From NCBI GenBank assembly GCA_002419285.1, contig DIFU01000085.1, positions 1 through 32,728 of the forward strand: a DNA stretch of 32,728 nucleotides. Direction: 5' to 3'. A program made the translations under genes and the position numbers. Positions 1 to 8,265 of the stretch are shown here, piece by piece. The stretch's first letter is position 1. Every line of letters starts with the position of its first letter. The notes below the pieces were generated by a model. It had not been told where the DNA came from. It made no database searches and saw only the letters and a program-made list of their open reading frames with translations. The DNA comes from Prolixibacteraceae bacterium UBA5740. Its GTDB lineage: Bacteria > Bacteroidota > Bacteroidia > Bacteroidales > Prolixibacteraceae.

Positions 1-4
1 TTCG

Positions 5-36
5 ATTGCAGATCACCGCACGATCAATTATTTTCG
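5..36 (+). promoter_or_regulatory. Candidate Bacteroidota-type promoter
   Basis: ATTG at 5-8 and TATTTTCG at 29-36 are separated by 20 bases. This matches the Bacteroidota sigma-factor consensus TTTG-N19-21-TAnnTTTG with one mismatch in each element. Transcription would start about 25 bases before the ATG at 68. Found by eye only; such short motifs also arise by chance. Confidence 0.35.
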
Positions 37-67
37 TAGCGTTTAGGCCTCTTTGATTGATTTGCCC

Positions 68-2476
68 ATGTTTTTCAGAATACAAAAAGTCTTAAGGATT
101 ATACCTTTTTTAATTCTGTCCAGCCAGTTTTCCATATCACAGGAAATTACGGTATTGGATGCAGATGCAGGCAATCCATTGGAGGGTGTTATTGTAAGGC
201 AGGGAAATCTGATGTTTGTCACCGATGAGAAGGGTGTTTCGGAAATGGAGAACATATCAAAAGATTCCCGGCTGATCTTTTACCATAACGCCTACGAAAC
301 AGAATCAAAAACCTTTACCGAAATTGAACAAGACTCAAACCGAATATACTTAACCAGGAAATTAGTCAGGATTGACGAGATTGTCATCTCAGGAAACCGT
401 AGGAGTCGGGTTCGAACAGAGTCAGTTTCGCGGATTCATATCCTGGATGCTGACCAGATATGGAAATATCAGCCACAGACTTCCGCTGACCTGGCAGGAC
501 TTGATGGTGAGGTATATATTCAAAAGAGCCAGCAGGGAGGGGGTAGCCCAATGATTCGCGGATTTTCGGCAAACAGGTTGTTGCTGGTTGTTGATGGAGT
601 CAGAATGAATAATGCCATCTTCAGGAGTGGAAACTTGCAGAATATTGTATCCATAGATCCGAACACTGTGGAAACGACCGAAGTGATACCTGGACCAGGA
701 TCGGTTATCTATGGTTCGGATGCCATTGGAGGGGTTTTAAGCTTTAATACCTACAAGCCAGGTGTTTCCAGTACAAGCAATTTGCAGATGCGACCTTTTG
801 TGTCGGCCCGGTATTCTTCGGCCTCCGGAGAGAAAACAATGCACGGGCGGCTGGTTGCCACTAAAGGCAAGTGGGGATCGTTGTTGTCGGTCACGTATTC
901 CGCTTTTGACCATCTTCGGATGGGGAAGGATGGTCCGGAAGACTATTTGCGATCATGGTATGCCGAAGGAAGATCTTTCAATGGCGCTGATAAGGTCATT
1001 GTCAATCCGAATCCCGAAGTCCAAAGAAATACAGCATACAACCAACTGAGCCTTATGGCAAAGTTGAGGTATCGTCCGAATTCAAAACTGGATGTTACTT
1101 TTGGAGCCATGCACAGTGCCACCGGAAATGTTCCTCGCTACGACAGACTCATTGTCACAAAAAATGGACTTCCCCGATATGGAGAGTGGTATTATGGACC
1201 TCAGAAATGGAATTTTTTTACATTTCAAACAGGATGGTATCCTGAAAATCAATGGTTCGACAGGTTAAATATCCTGACAGGATTCCAAAGATTCAGGGAA
1301 AGCCGTCATGACAGAAACTGGAACGATCCAATTTTGTACCACAGATCAGAGCTTGTCGATGTGGGAAGCCTGAACCTCGATTTCGAAAAAAAATTCTCAG
1401 GTAAATATTTTTTATCCTATGGTTTGGAGTTGACAGCCAACAAAGTCAATTCAGCCGGAGAATCAGAGAACCGCATGTCAGGCACAAAAATGCCTGTGAC
1501 ACCAAGATATCCCGATGGATCGTTATATGAAACCTTCGCGGCTTACATGTCAGGGGAATCTCAAATTAGTGATGTCAGATTTACTGGTGGTTTAAGGTTT
1601 ACACTGACCCATCTGAAAGGCAGTTTTGAATCAGGCCTTTATGAGTTTCCGTTTAAAGGTTTTAAAATGACACACCCGGCATTGGCCGGTAATGTTGGTA
1701 TGCTATGGAACCCGGATCCCGAATGGCAGATCTCGCTAAATGGCTCTACCGGATTCAGAAGTCCTAATATTGATGATATTGGAAAAGTGTTTGACTCAGA
1801 ACCTGGCAATGTGGTGGTTCCAAATCCTGAACTTAAACCAGAAATGGTTTATAACCTGGAAGCAGGGGCTACATGGATGAGCGGAGAAAAATCACGAATC
1901 GAACTCAATATTTTCAGAACATGGCTCGATAATGCCATGGTCAGGCGACCATTTTTATTCGACGGGAGCGATACCATCTTTTATAATGGTGTTCCCAGTA
2001 AGGTTGAGGCGTTGGTAAATACCGATCATGCCAATTTGTATGGGGCAAGTTTGGGTATAAAACTCAACTTGTTGGCCGACCTGATTCTCATGAGCCAGAC
2101 AACCTTTATTCATGGTAAAGATTCTGATGGACTTCCTCTCAGGCATATTCCTCCTGTTTATGGTTCAACCGGATTGGTCTATGAAAAGGAGCGGTGGTAT
2201 GTCAGGTTCAACATGCAATATAACGGTTCAGTTTCCAATGACAGACTTGCAGAAGAGGAGAAAGATAAGCCTTATTTGTATGTCCCTGACAAGGAAGGAT
2301 TACCCTATTCGCCGGCCTGGATGACAATGAACTTTGCAGCCAATTACCGTCTTTCACAAAACCTGGTTGTATCACTTGGCATCGATAATATCCTTAATAA
2401 AAGGTATCGACCTTATTCTTCGGGAGTTGCTGCAGCTGGCCAGAGCTGGATTTTTTCGGCTGTGATAGACCTTTAA
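68..2476 (+). CDS. TonB-dependent receptor, hemoglobin/transferrin-receptor-like
   Basis: Outer-membrane active transporter powered by TonB-ExbBD. I chose the ATG at 68, which gives MFFRIQKVL and a signal peptide to about residue 24. A TTG 15 bases upstream is in frame but adds only MIDLP. Residues 26-97 are a short carboxypeptidase-regulatory-like domain. IDEIVISG (102-109) is a TonB-box candidate. The plug spans about 115-230 and includes GGGSPMIRGFSANR and the GPGSVIYGSDAIGGV type of motif, followed by a beta-barrel. FRSPNIDD (563-570) and VPNPELKPE (584-592) correspond to the FRAP and NPNL boxes of heme/hemoglobin receptors. No histidine lies between them, although classical heme receptors have one there, so the substrate may not be heme. 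Length (802 residues) is normal for the family. The family assignment is firm; the ligand is unknown. Confidence 0.93.
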   Translation: MFFRIQKVLRIIPFLILSSQFSISQEITVLDADAGNPLEGVIVRQGNLMFVTDEKGVSEMENISKDSRLIFYHNAYETESKTFTEIEQDSNRIYLTRKLVRIDEIVISGNRRSRVRTESVSRIHILDADQIWKYQPQTSADLAGLDGEVYIQKSQQGGGSPMIRGFSANRLLLVVDGVRMNNAIFRSGNLQNIVSIDPNTVETTEVIPGPGSVIYGSDAIGGVLSFNTYKPGVSSTSNLQMRPFVSARYSSASGEKTMHGRLVATKGKWGSLLSVTYSAFDHLRMGKDGPEDYLRSWYAEGRSFNGADKVIVNPNPEVQRNTAYNQLSLMAKLRYRPNSKLDVTFGAMHSATGNVPRYDRLIVTKNGLPRYGEWYYGPQKWNFFTFQTGWYPENQWFDRLNILTGFQRFRESRHDRNWNDPILYHRSELVDVGSLNLDFEKKFSGKYFLSYGLELTANKVNSAGESENRMSGTKMPVTPRYPDGSLYETFAAYMSGESQISDVRFTGGLRFTLTHLKGSFESGLYEFPFKGFKMTHPALAGNVGMLWNPDPEWQISLNGSTGFRSPNIDDIGKVFDSEPGNVVVPNPELKPEMVYNLEAGATWMSGEKSRIELNIFRTWLDNAMVRRPFLFDGSDTIFYNGVPSKVEALVNTDHANLYGASLGIKLNLLADLILMSQTTFIHGKDSDGLPLRHIPPVYGSTGLVYEKERWYVRFNMQYNGSVSNDRLAEEEKDKPYLYVPDKEGLPYSPAWMTMNFAANYRLSQNLVVSLGIDNILNKRYRPYSSGVAAAGQSWIFSAVIDL

Positions 2477-2597
2477 GGCTTCATGACAGGATATACGGAA
2501 TTAGTATCTTGGTTGCAATTTTATAACACTCTCTTTTTTGTTGGAATTCATATTAACAGGATGAGTGAAATTTCCTATTTTTAAATAAAAATAAACC

Positions 2598-3062
2598 ATG
2601 ATCGAGAATAACCGGCTTGGTAAAACCTTTGGGCCTCAACTTTCTTTTTCTGGATGGATTCTTTTAATATTTGGAGTGTTATTCATTACAGATTTTATGG
2701 GAATGGTTCTGGTGGTAGTTGGATTGTTTCTGGGTTCCATGGCAGATGGTGTTTTAATTGATGCCGATCAAAGAAAGATCAAAAGATATTCGTCACCATT
2801 TGGGCTTAATTTTCCAGGTCGATGGGAAGAGATAGGGACACATGCAGGTCTTGTCATAATCCCATTTCGAAAGGAATATGCCGTATTAAGCCGTTCGAAC
2901 AGAAGGAATACCACCATCACGTCAGATTTCAGGATTTTTCTGACCTGCTCAAACCACAAACCTCGTTATGCAATTAAAGCGTGTCCAACCAAAGAGGAAG
3001 CGGTTTTGGAGGCAGAAAAACTTTCAGGATTACTTCATGTCCCAATCATGAAAATTGCATAA
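2598..3062 (+). CDS. Small membrane protein with a possible PH-like C-terminal domain
   Basis: A 154-residue protein I do not recognise as a named family. Residues about 16-50 form one or two closely spaced hydrophobic segments (WILLIFGVLFITDFMGMVLV, then VVGLFLG). The rest is a soluble beta-rich domain of about 100 residues starting VLIDADQRKIKRY. That pattern, a membrane hairpin followed by a strand describing a residue-to-membrane-side switch, is what one sees in bacterial PH-like or YdbT-like proteins, but this is an impression rather than a match. It lies 121 bases after the TonB receptor and 36 bases before the beta-propeller gene on the same strand, so cotranscription with the latter is plausible. 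Confidence 0.75.
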   Translation: MIENNRLGKTFGPQLSFSGWILLIFGVLFITDFMGMVLVVVGLFLGSMADGVLIDADQRKIKRYSSPFGLNFPGRWEEIGTHAGLVIIPFRKEYAVLSRSNRRNTTITSDFRIFLTCSNHKPRYAIKACPTKEEAVLEAEKLSGLLHVPIMKIA

Positions 3063-3098
3063 ATGGGTATATTCTAACCAATAACCAAAAATAATCCG

Positions 3099-4325
3099 AT
3101 GAAAACAACCTTGTATTTAGTCATTTTAGGTCTAATTGTGTCTCTTGGCGATAGCCTGTACGGACAAGACAACAACGATTGGAATGGATGGAGGGGACCC
3201 GAAAGGGATGGCCGCGTAACTGGTTTCATCGTTCCTGAATCATGGCCGGGTCAATTAAACAAGTCATGGCAGGTAGTTGTCGGACTCGGTGATGCTTCCC
3301 CCGTGTTGTACCAGGGGAAAATTTATTTGCATACCCTTAAAAACGCTGCAGAGTTAGCGCTTTGTATCGATGCGAATACCGGAAGGATTATCTGGGAAGA
3401 GATCAATAATCCTGCACCTGAAGTAACCGGTGGAGCTTCAAGCCATCCCGGACCACGCAGCACACCGGCAATAGCTTATGGGAGGGTTTATAACCTGGGA
3501 GCCGGAGGACATTTTACCTGTAGGGATGCATTGACTGGATCCTTGGTATGGCGAAATGATGAATATAAGGATGAGGTACCCCAGTTTTTTGTTGCATGCT
3601 CTCCATTGGTTGTCGACAACAAGGTCATCGTACACCTGGGTGGCCGGGAAAGCGGAACGGTTGTAGCCTTTTCAGCTTCTGACGGATCGAAAATCTGGGA
3701 ATTAACAGGAGAATCGAGCACCTATTCCTCTCCTTTATTGATGCAGAGTTATGATAACCTGTTGGTGGTGCAGGGCGAAACCGACCTGTTGGGGATTTCA
3801 TTAGACAAGGGAGAATTGCTTTGGAAGTATTCAACTCCAACAATTCAAAGATTTTATAACTCTTCCACCCCTGTCATTCAAGAGAATGCTATTTATATCG
3901 CCGGTCAGGGCTCAGGTATGAGAGCACTAGGAATTGAAAAGCAAGGCAATGGCTTTGGCGTGACTGAGAGATGGGCTAATCCGGAAATTGGAGTGTCTTT
4001 CAATACGCCTGTTTTAAAGGATGGTTTTCTTTATGCCAATGAGGCACGCTTTGGAAATATTTTCTGTGTAAATGCACAATCCGGAACTATTGCATGGATT
4101 GATACGACAAAGCATAATCGGTTTGCCTCAGTGCAGGATTTGGGAACTGTCATGGCAACCTTACCTGCCACGGGACAACTTATCTTTTATAAACCGGATC
4201 CATCTGCATATCAGGAAATAATTGCATATAAGGCTGCTGAAACTGAAGTATATGCACACCCTGTTTTTTTCGGTAGAAGGATTTACGTTAAGGACAAAGA
4301 AAACCTGACCTGCTGGGAGTATTGA
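3099..4325 (+). CDS. Secreted PQQ-type beta-propeller protein
   Basis: A 408-residue exported protein. The signal peptide covers residues 1-23 (MKTTLYLVILGLIVSLGDSLYGQ). The mature protein begins with a WNGWRGPERDG segment, typical of PQQ-like (BamB-type) propellers in Bacteroidota and Planctomycetota. Repeated blades follow, with patterns such as GKIYLHT, IDANTGRIIWEE, DALTGSLVWRND, FSASDGSKIWEL and LDKGELLWKY. These resemble the tryptophan-docking repeat of PQQ-dependent dehydrogenases. I see no catalytic dehydrogenase residues, so a scaffold or binding role is more likely than enzymatic activity. Its position between two TonB-dependent receptors suggests envelope function. Fold assignment is strong; function is unknown. 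Confidence 0.88.
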   Translation: MKTTLYLVILGLIVSLGDSLYGQDNNDWNGWRGPERDGRVTGFIVPESWPGQLNKSWQVVVGLGDASPVLYQGKIYLHTLKNAAELALCIDANTGRIIWEEINNPAPEVTGGASSHPGPRSTPAIAYGRVYNLGAGGHFTCRDALTGSLVWRNDEYKDEVPQFFVACSPLVVDNKVIVHLGGRESGTVVAFSASDGSKIWELTGESSTYSSPLLMQSYDNLLVVQGETDLLGISLDKGELLWKYSTPTIQRFYNSSTPVIQENAIYIAGQGSGMRALGIEKQGNGFGVTERWANPEIGVSFNTPVLKDGFLYANEARFGNIFCVNAQSGTIAWIDTTKHNRFASVQDLGTVMATLPATGQLIFYKPDPSAYQEIIAYKAAETEVYAHPVFFGRRIYVKDKENLTCWEY

Positions 4326-4653
4326 TTCGCAAACTTCATTGTCTGGTCAATTCTTATTTTTTCTTATTGCCAATTTGAGGACTTGTCTCCCTGAATAAAT
4401 TTTGATTTTCCCTTTAACATCATAACTTTTCCCTCATATTGCCGTTTTACAGAAACTATGTTGATAGTTCTATAGGATTGGCAATTCCCTTTCCGGTGGG
4501 ATACAATTTTGCACCAGATCGATGTCAATTTTTCCTTGCAAATGCGGAAGACCATTTCGTGGCTGCATTTAATTAAGTTGCCTGTAGATCTGCATTGTGA
4601 GATATTATTGGGAAAATATTCGGGGAGGAGCCCGGACTGAAGTGAATGCAAGC
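4326..4653. other. Intergenic region before the second TonB receptor
   Basis: No convincing gene. It contains a perfect small hairpin AACTAT-GTTG-ATAGTT at 4454-4469. A 9-base inverted repeat, ATTGCCAAT (4366-4374) and ATTGGCAAT (4477-4485), is separated by about 100 bases. Neither has a T-tract that would make it a terminator. The region is long enough to hold the promoter of the receptor gene, but I cannot place -33/-7 boxes confidently. Confidence 0.4.
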
Positions 4654-7212
4654 ATGAGAATACTGATTTTTCTATTGGCTGTTTTATTGACAACTGGTAC
4701 AATAGAGGCCCAACCCAAGCGAGGCGGAAAGGTAAAACGAAAATACCGCCAGGTCGAAGCGGTCAGGCAAGATCTACCAGAGGTATTTGTCCATGGCCGG
4801 GTCCTGAACCAGGATCGGATGCCACTTGTTGGTGCGACCGTTACTGTACCCGGAATGAGAATTGGTGTACACACAAATGGCGATGGACGTTATTTCCTTC
4901 GTGGTCTTCCAACCGGCAAAGTCTCAATCATGGTATCCTATACGGGTTACAAAACAAAGATCATTGACTATTATCTGCAAGAGGGGAATAATGATGTATA
5001 TTTTACCCTCGATAAGGACAGAGTAGCACTGGAGGCAGCGCCTGTAACCCTTCAGGTTTTGGAACAACACCTTCTTGATATTCCTGCTTCTGCAACAACT
5101 TTCAGTAAAACTTTCTCTGAAAGCAACAATTTTCGTCAGTTAACCGATTATCTTCAGTTTGTGCCGGGTTTACTTTCTTTGGACGCAGAGCCGGTACAGC
5201 CATTTTATTCAGTCCGAGGCATTCGTGGAAATGGGTTTAGTCCGGAAAATTCGCCGGCAGTCGCTTTTCGATTGAACGGCGTTCCCATAAACAGGGGCAT
5301 ATGGATGCCCTCCCGTATGTTTGATATGGAACGGGTTGAAGTGATGAACGGACCTGCAGGAACCCTGTATGGCGCGGATGCATTTATGGGTGTTGTTAAC
5401 ATGGTTACACGAAAGCCTGAACCTGGTTTTTCAGGTTTCGCTTCGGCTTCTTCTGGGGCTTATGGCTGGAGAGAGGCTGAGGGGGCCATGAATATCCCCA
5501 TATACAAGAATTTTGTAGTTGCTCGGGCATCAGGCATTTATTATAGTCAGAACGGCAACATTGAAAACAGCACCGGAGAAAATCTGAACGGAGCAAATAT
5601 GGCAGCTGGCCGGGTAATGTTGAGGATAAACCCTTTTTACCGAACACGGATTGAACTGGAGTTTAATTACCAGAATGACCGACATTCCGGGATTGCCTGG
5701 GTAAGTAAAAGTATGCCGGAGAGTGAAATAGAAAATGATATTTTCAATACACCCGTTTCGACCGATTGGGGAGAACTTCCAGGAACCCAAAGAGAGGCAA
5801 TGGGCGGCTCTCTGCAACTACGACATTATAAAAATGAAAATAACTATCTCACCACCATAAGCTCATGGTCGAATGGAAATATGAAGTTACACCGTGACGG
5901 AGATGGTATTTTTGTTCCGGTTATTGGAATTTCGGAGAGCCAAAATGTGAGGCAGCTTATGCAAGAGATCCGTTATAATTTTTCCCGCCGGAGCAGGACC
6001 AACGGAATAGTGGGAGCCAAGTACCTCAATGAGGAGCTTGACCATACGATTGATAAGCAGTTTAATGAACAATTCCTTGGTCGGCTCTATTTGAATCAAC
6101 CAGTCATTGACGGTGATGGAACTATTTCCCCGCTCCTTGCTTTCCCAAACGATTCAACGCTTGGAATCCTTTCAGGGGCTGCCTTACCGATAAATCATAA
6201 AGAGGGAAATGAGTATCTCTCTTCGTTTCAGTCATTGGAATTGTTTGCTGACGCAGCTTTCAGAATCAGGCCGAGGCTGACTTTTACAGCTGGCATTCGC
6301 GGTACTGCAGGCATACTGAATGTTTCGGGTGATGCATATAATTCAGGTGGAGAACCATCAGTTATCGGCAAAATTGGTCCGACTGCACCAGGCCTGGAAT
6401 ATAAAACAGGAAGCAGGCCTGAAGTTATAAGGAGGTTTGTCTCTCCTTCCCTGAGAGTTGGTCTGAAACATGATTTCAACAGTATTTCCAACGTTTTTCT
6501 GGGTTATTTTTACAACAAGCGGTTGCCGGTTGTTAGGTATGAAAGCTCTGGTTTTCCTATTGAGCCTGTCGCTGAAAAGATACAAAGCATGGAAGCCGGT
6601 TTCAAAGCTTCGGTTCTGCACCGGTTCTGGTTTGATGCCACCTTTTTCTATCAAATGTATGGTGACTTCATAACGGCTGTGATGGACTCAACCTCAAACG
6701 CTTATGTTGCAAAAGATTCAGGAAGGGCCAACGGATACGGAACAGAGTTAAAGATCAGGGCCGCTATCCTCAAGGGAATTGATTTTAATGGGACATACTC
6801 CTATCTGAATTCAACAATTGGAAAAGAGGACCGAAATGGGAATATTCAGGAACTACAAAGCCATCAGTTTGGTTTTGCACCTAAGCATGCCTTTGATGCG
6901 GGAATATCGGGTCGAATTGATCTGGCACACGATATCATGGTTTTCGTGAATCCTGCATATTCCTGGAACAGTGGGTATTGGTTTGATGAAATGAATCTTT
7001 TGGGCTTGAATCAGGAAAGTTATGGAATATTCAATTTAGTGGCAGGCATAGAATTGAGCCAGCCTTCTATCGTTTTTTCAGCTTCGGCATACAATATCCT
7101 GAATGACAGGTATGTGAAAAGTGTTGACCGGAGCAGTGAACATTTTGGATTTGTTACTTATGTGCCTGGTTCTCCAAGAATATTGGGTTTAAAAATCAAA
7201 TGGGATTTTTAA
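4654..7212 (+). CDS. TonB-dependent receptor with N-terminal carboxypeptidase-regulatory-like domain
   Basis: Outer-membrane TonB-dependent transporter of 852 residues. I start it at ATG 4654 because this gives a clean signal peptide (MRILIFLLAVLLTTGTIEA). The upstream in-frame GTG at 4597 would put 19 polar residues in front. A short basic stretch (KRGGKVKRKYR, residues 23-33) follows the cleavage site. Residues 45-120 are a carboxypeptidase-regulatory-like domain (VFVHGRVLNQDRMPLVGATV). The plug covers about 140-255, with YSVRGIRGNGFSP and GPAGTLYGADAFMGVVNMV. The remaining roughly 600 residues are the barrel and end in the aromatic-terminated LGLKIKWDF. No SusD partner is adjacent, so it is not a SusCD glycan importer. 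Its stop codon overlaps that of the convergent hemH by 4 bases. Substrate unknown. Confidence 0.93.
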   Translation: MRILIFLLAVLLTTGTIEAQPKRGGKVKRKYRQVEAVRQDLPEVFVHGRVLNQDRMPLVGATVTVPGMRIGVHTNGDGRYFLRGLPTGKVSIMVSYTGYKTKIIDYYLQEGNNDVYFTLDKDRVALEAAPVTLQVLEQHLLDIPASATTFSKTFSESNNFRQLTDYLQFVPGLLSLDAEPVQPFYSVRGIRGNGFSPENSPAVAFRLNGVPINRGIWMPSRMFDMERVEVMNGPAGTLYGADAFMGVVNMVTRKPEPGFSGFASASSGAYGWREAEGAMNIPIYKNFVVARASGIYYSQNGNIENSTGENLNGANMAAGRVMLRINPFYRTRIELEFNYQNDRHSGIAWVSKSMPESEIENDIFNTPVSTDWGELPGTQREAMGGSLQLRHYKNENNYLTTISSWSNGNMKLHRDGDGIFVPVIGISESQNVRQLMQEIRYNFSRRSRTNGIVGAKYLNEELDHTIDKQFNEQFLGRLYLNQPVIDGDGTISPLLAFPNDSTLGILSGAALPINHKEGNEYLSSFQSLELFADAAFRIRPRLTFTAGIRGTAGILNVSGDAYNSGGEPSVIGKIGPTAPGLEYKTGSRPEVIRRFVSPSLRVGLKHDFNSISNVFLGYFYNKRLPVVRYESSGFPIEPVAEKIQSMEAGFKASVLHRFWFDATFFYQMYGDFITAVMDSTSNAYVAKDSGRANGYGTELKIRAAILKGIDFNGTYSYLNSTIGKEDRNGNIQELQSHQFGFAPKHAFDAGISGRIDLAHDIMVFVNPAYSWNSGYWFDEMNLLGLNQESYGIFNLVAGIELSQPSIVFSASAYNILNDRYVKSVDRSSEHFGFVTYVPGSPRILGLKIKWDF

Positions 7213-8222
7213 ACCCTTATCAGGCTGGCAACCAGATCTATCCAACCTGGCTGGTTATTCAGACTTTCGACCAGCTGTATTTTTTCTCCGCCATGTTTTT
7301 CGAAAAGTTCCTGGTATTCGACCCCGATCTCGTGGATGGTCTCCAGACAATCAGTAACGAAAGCAGGAGCAGCCACCAGAATTTTTTTGGCACCTTGCTT
7401 TGCCTTATCAATGATGGTCTCGTCTGAGAATGGTTCCAGCCAATTGTTGTCAAGACGCGACTGGAAAGAAGTAGTATACCGGTGTGGTTCCAGGTTAAGC
7501 GATGAAGCAAGTTTTCTTGTTGTTTCATAACAGGTAGCCTTGTAACAAAACCTGCCGTGATCGGGGAGAGACTCTGCACAAATACAATGCTTTGCGTCGA
7601 TTCCCGGATGAGTTTTGTTAACTTGGCTATTTGGTAGACCGTGATAAGAGAAAATGATGTGGTCGAAGGTGTTTAAATCGTATTGGGCAATCCTATCCCT
7701 GAATAATTCGATAAACCTGGGATCATCATAAAACTGCCCAACAAACCTTACCTCGGGTATGACGTACCATTTTTTTACAATTTCCATAACCCGTTGATAA
7801 ACGGTTCCGGTTGTTGAAGAGGCATAATGCGGGAAAAGTGGGAAGATTACAAGCTTTCGGTAACCTTTTTTTTCAATGATTCCCAATAAGTCTTTCAGGT
7901 TGGGATTGGCATAACGCATGGCCAGAAAAACATCGTATTCTTCGCCAAGGTTGATTTGTAGTTTGCTTTTCAATGCCTCACTCAGGATGATCAGGGGTGA
8001 TCCTTCCGGGGTCCAGAGTTCGCTGTATAGTTTGGCAGATTTGGGGGCACGGAAAGGAACGATAATTCCATTGACCAGAAGTTTCTGTGGCACCAAAGGG
8101 AGGTCAATTACTCTTCTGTCATTCAGGAACTGGAACAAATAGCTTCGGACATGACTCACTGATGGGGAATCGGGGGTTCCGACATTTACCAGTATAACTG
8201 CGGTCTTTTCTGAATTCATCAT
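7209..8222 (-). CDS. hemH: Ferrochelatase with internal four-cysteine segment
   Basis: Inserts Fe2+ into protoporphyrin IX to give heme, the last step of the protoporphyrin-dependent route. At 337 residues it has the normal family length. Key motifs are LVNVGTPDSP near the N-terminus, FPLFPHYASSTTGT (127-140), SYHGLP (192-197, metal-binding His194) and FVTDCLETIHEIG (288-300, conserved Glu294). After SYHGLP there is an inserted segment with C213, C215, C226 and C231 (CXC-X10-C-X4-C). The class of ferrochelatases whose [2Fe-2S] cluster is held by four cysteines in one internal stretch of about 20 residues, known from Myxococcus xanthus, has this arrangement. It is the last gene of the operon, 43 bases after hemG, and overlaps the end of the facing TonB receptor gene. 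Confidence 0.96.
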   Translation of the reverse strand: MMNSEKTAVILVNVGTPDSPSVSHVRSYLFQFLNDRRVIDLPLVPQKLLVNGIIVPFRAPKSAKLYSELWTPEGSPLIILSEALKSKLQINLGEEYDVFLAMRYANPNLKDLLGIIEKKGYRKLVIFPLFPHYASSTTGTVYQRVMEIVKKWYVIPEVRFVGQFYDDPRFIELFRDRIAQYDLNTFDHIIFSYHGLPNSQVNKTHPGIDAKHCICAESLPDHGRFCYKATCYETTRKLASSLNLEPHRYTTSFQSRLDNNWLEPFSDETIIDKAKQGAKKILVAAPAFVTDCLETIHEIGVEYQELFEKHGGEKIQLVESLNNQPGWIDLVASLIRV

Positions 8223-8265
8223 GACTTGGGGCGATTTGGTTTTTTAAAGAGAACCTTATTCCAAA

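Noticed and set aside
2..46. The peptide SIADHRTINYFRSV ending at a TAG, considered as the tail of an upstream gene.
   Set aside because: Only 14 codons are visible and other frames are also open; cannot be supported.
4487..4560. CCGGTGGGATAC and GCGGAAGACC segments upstream of a TonB receptor recall the conserved boxes of a cobalamin riboswitch.
   Set aside because: The CCACTG core box and the expected spacing are missing; only about 20 bases separate the segments that should be much further apart. Resemblance is too weak.
4364..4702. A 112-codon minus-strand reading frame overlapping the start of the second TonB receptor.
   Set aside because: No recognisable domain, no sensible leader, and it overlaps the better-supported receptor start. 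Treated as chance.
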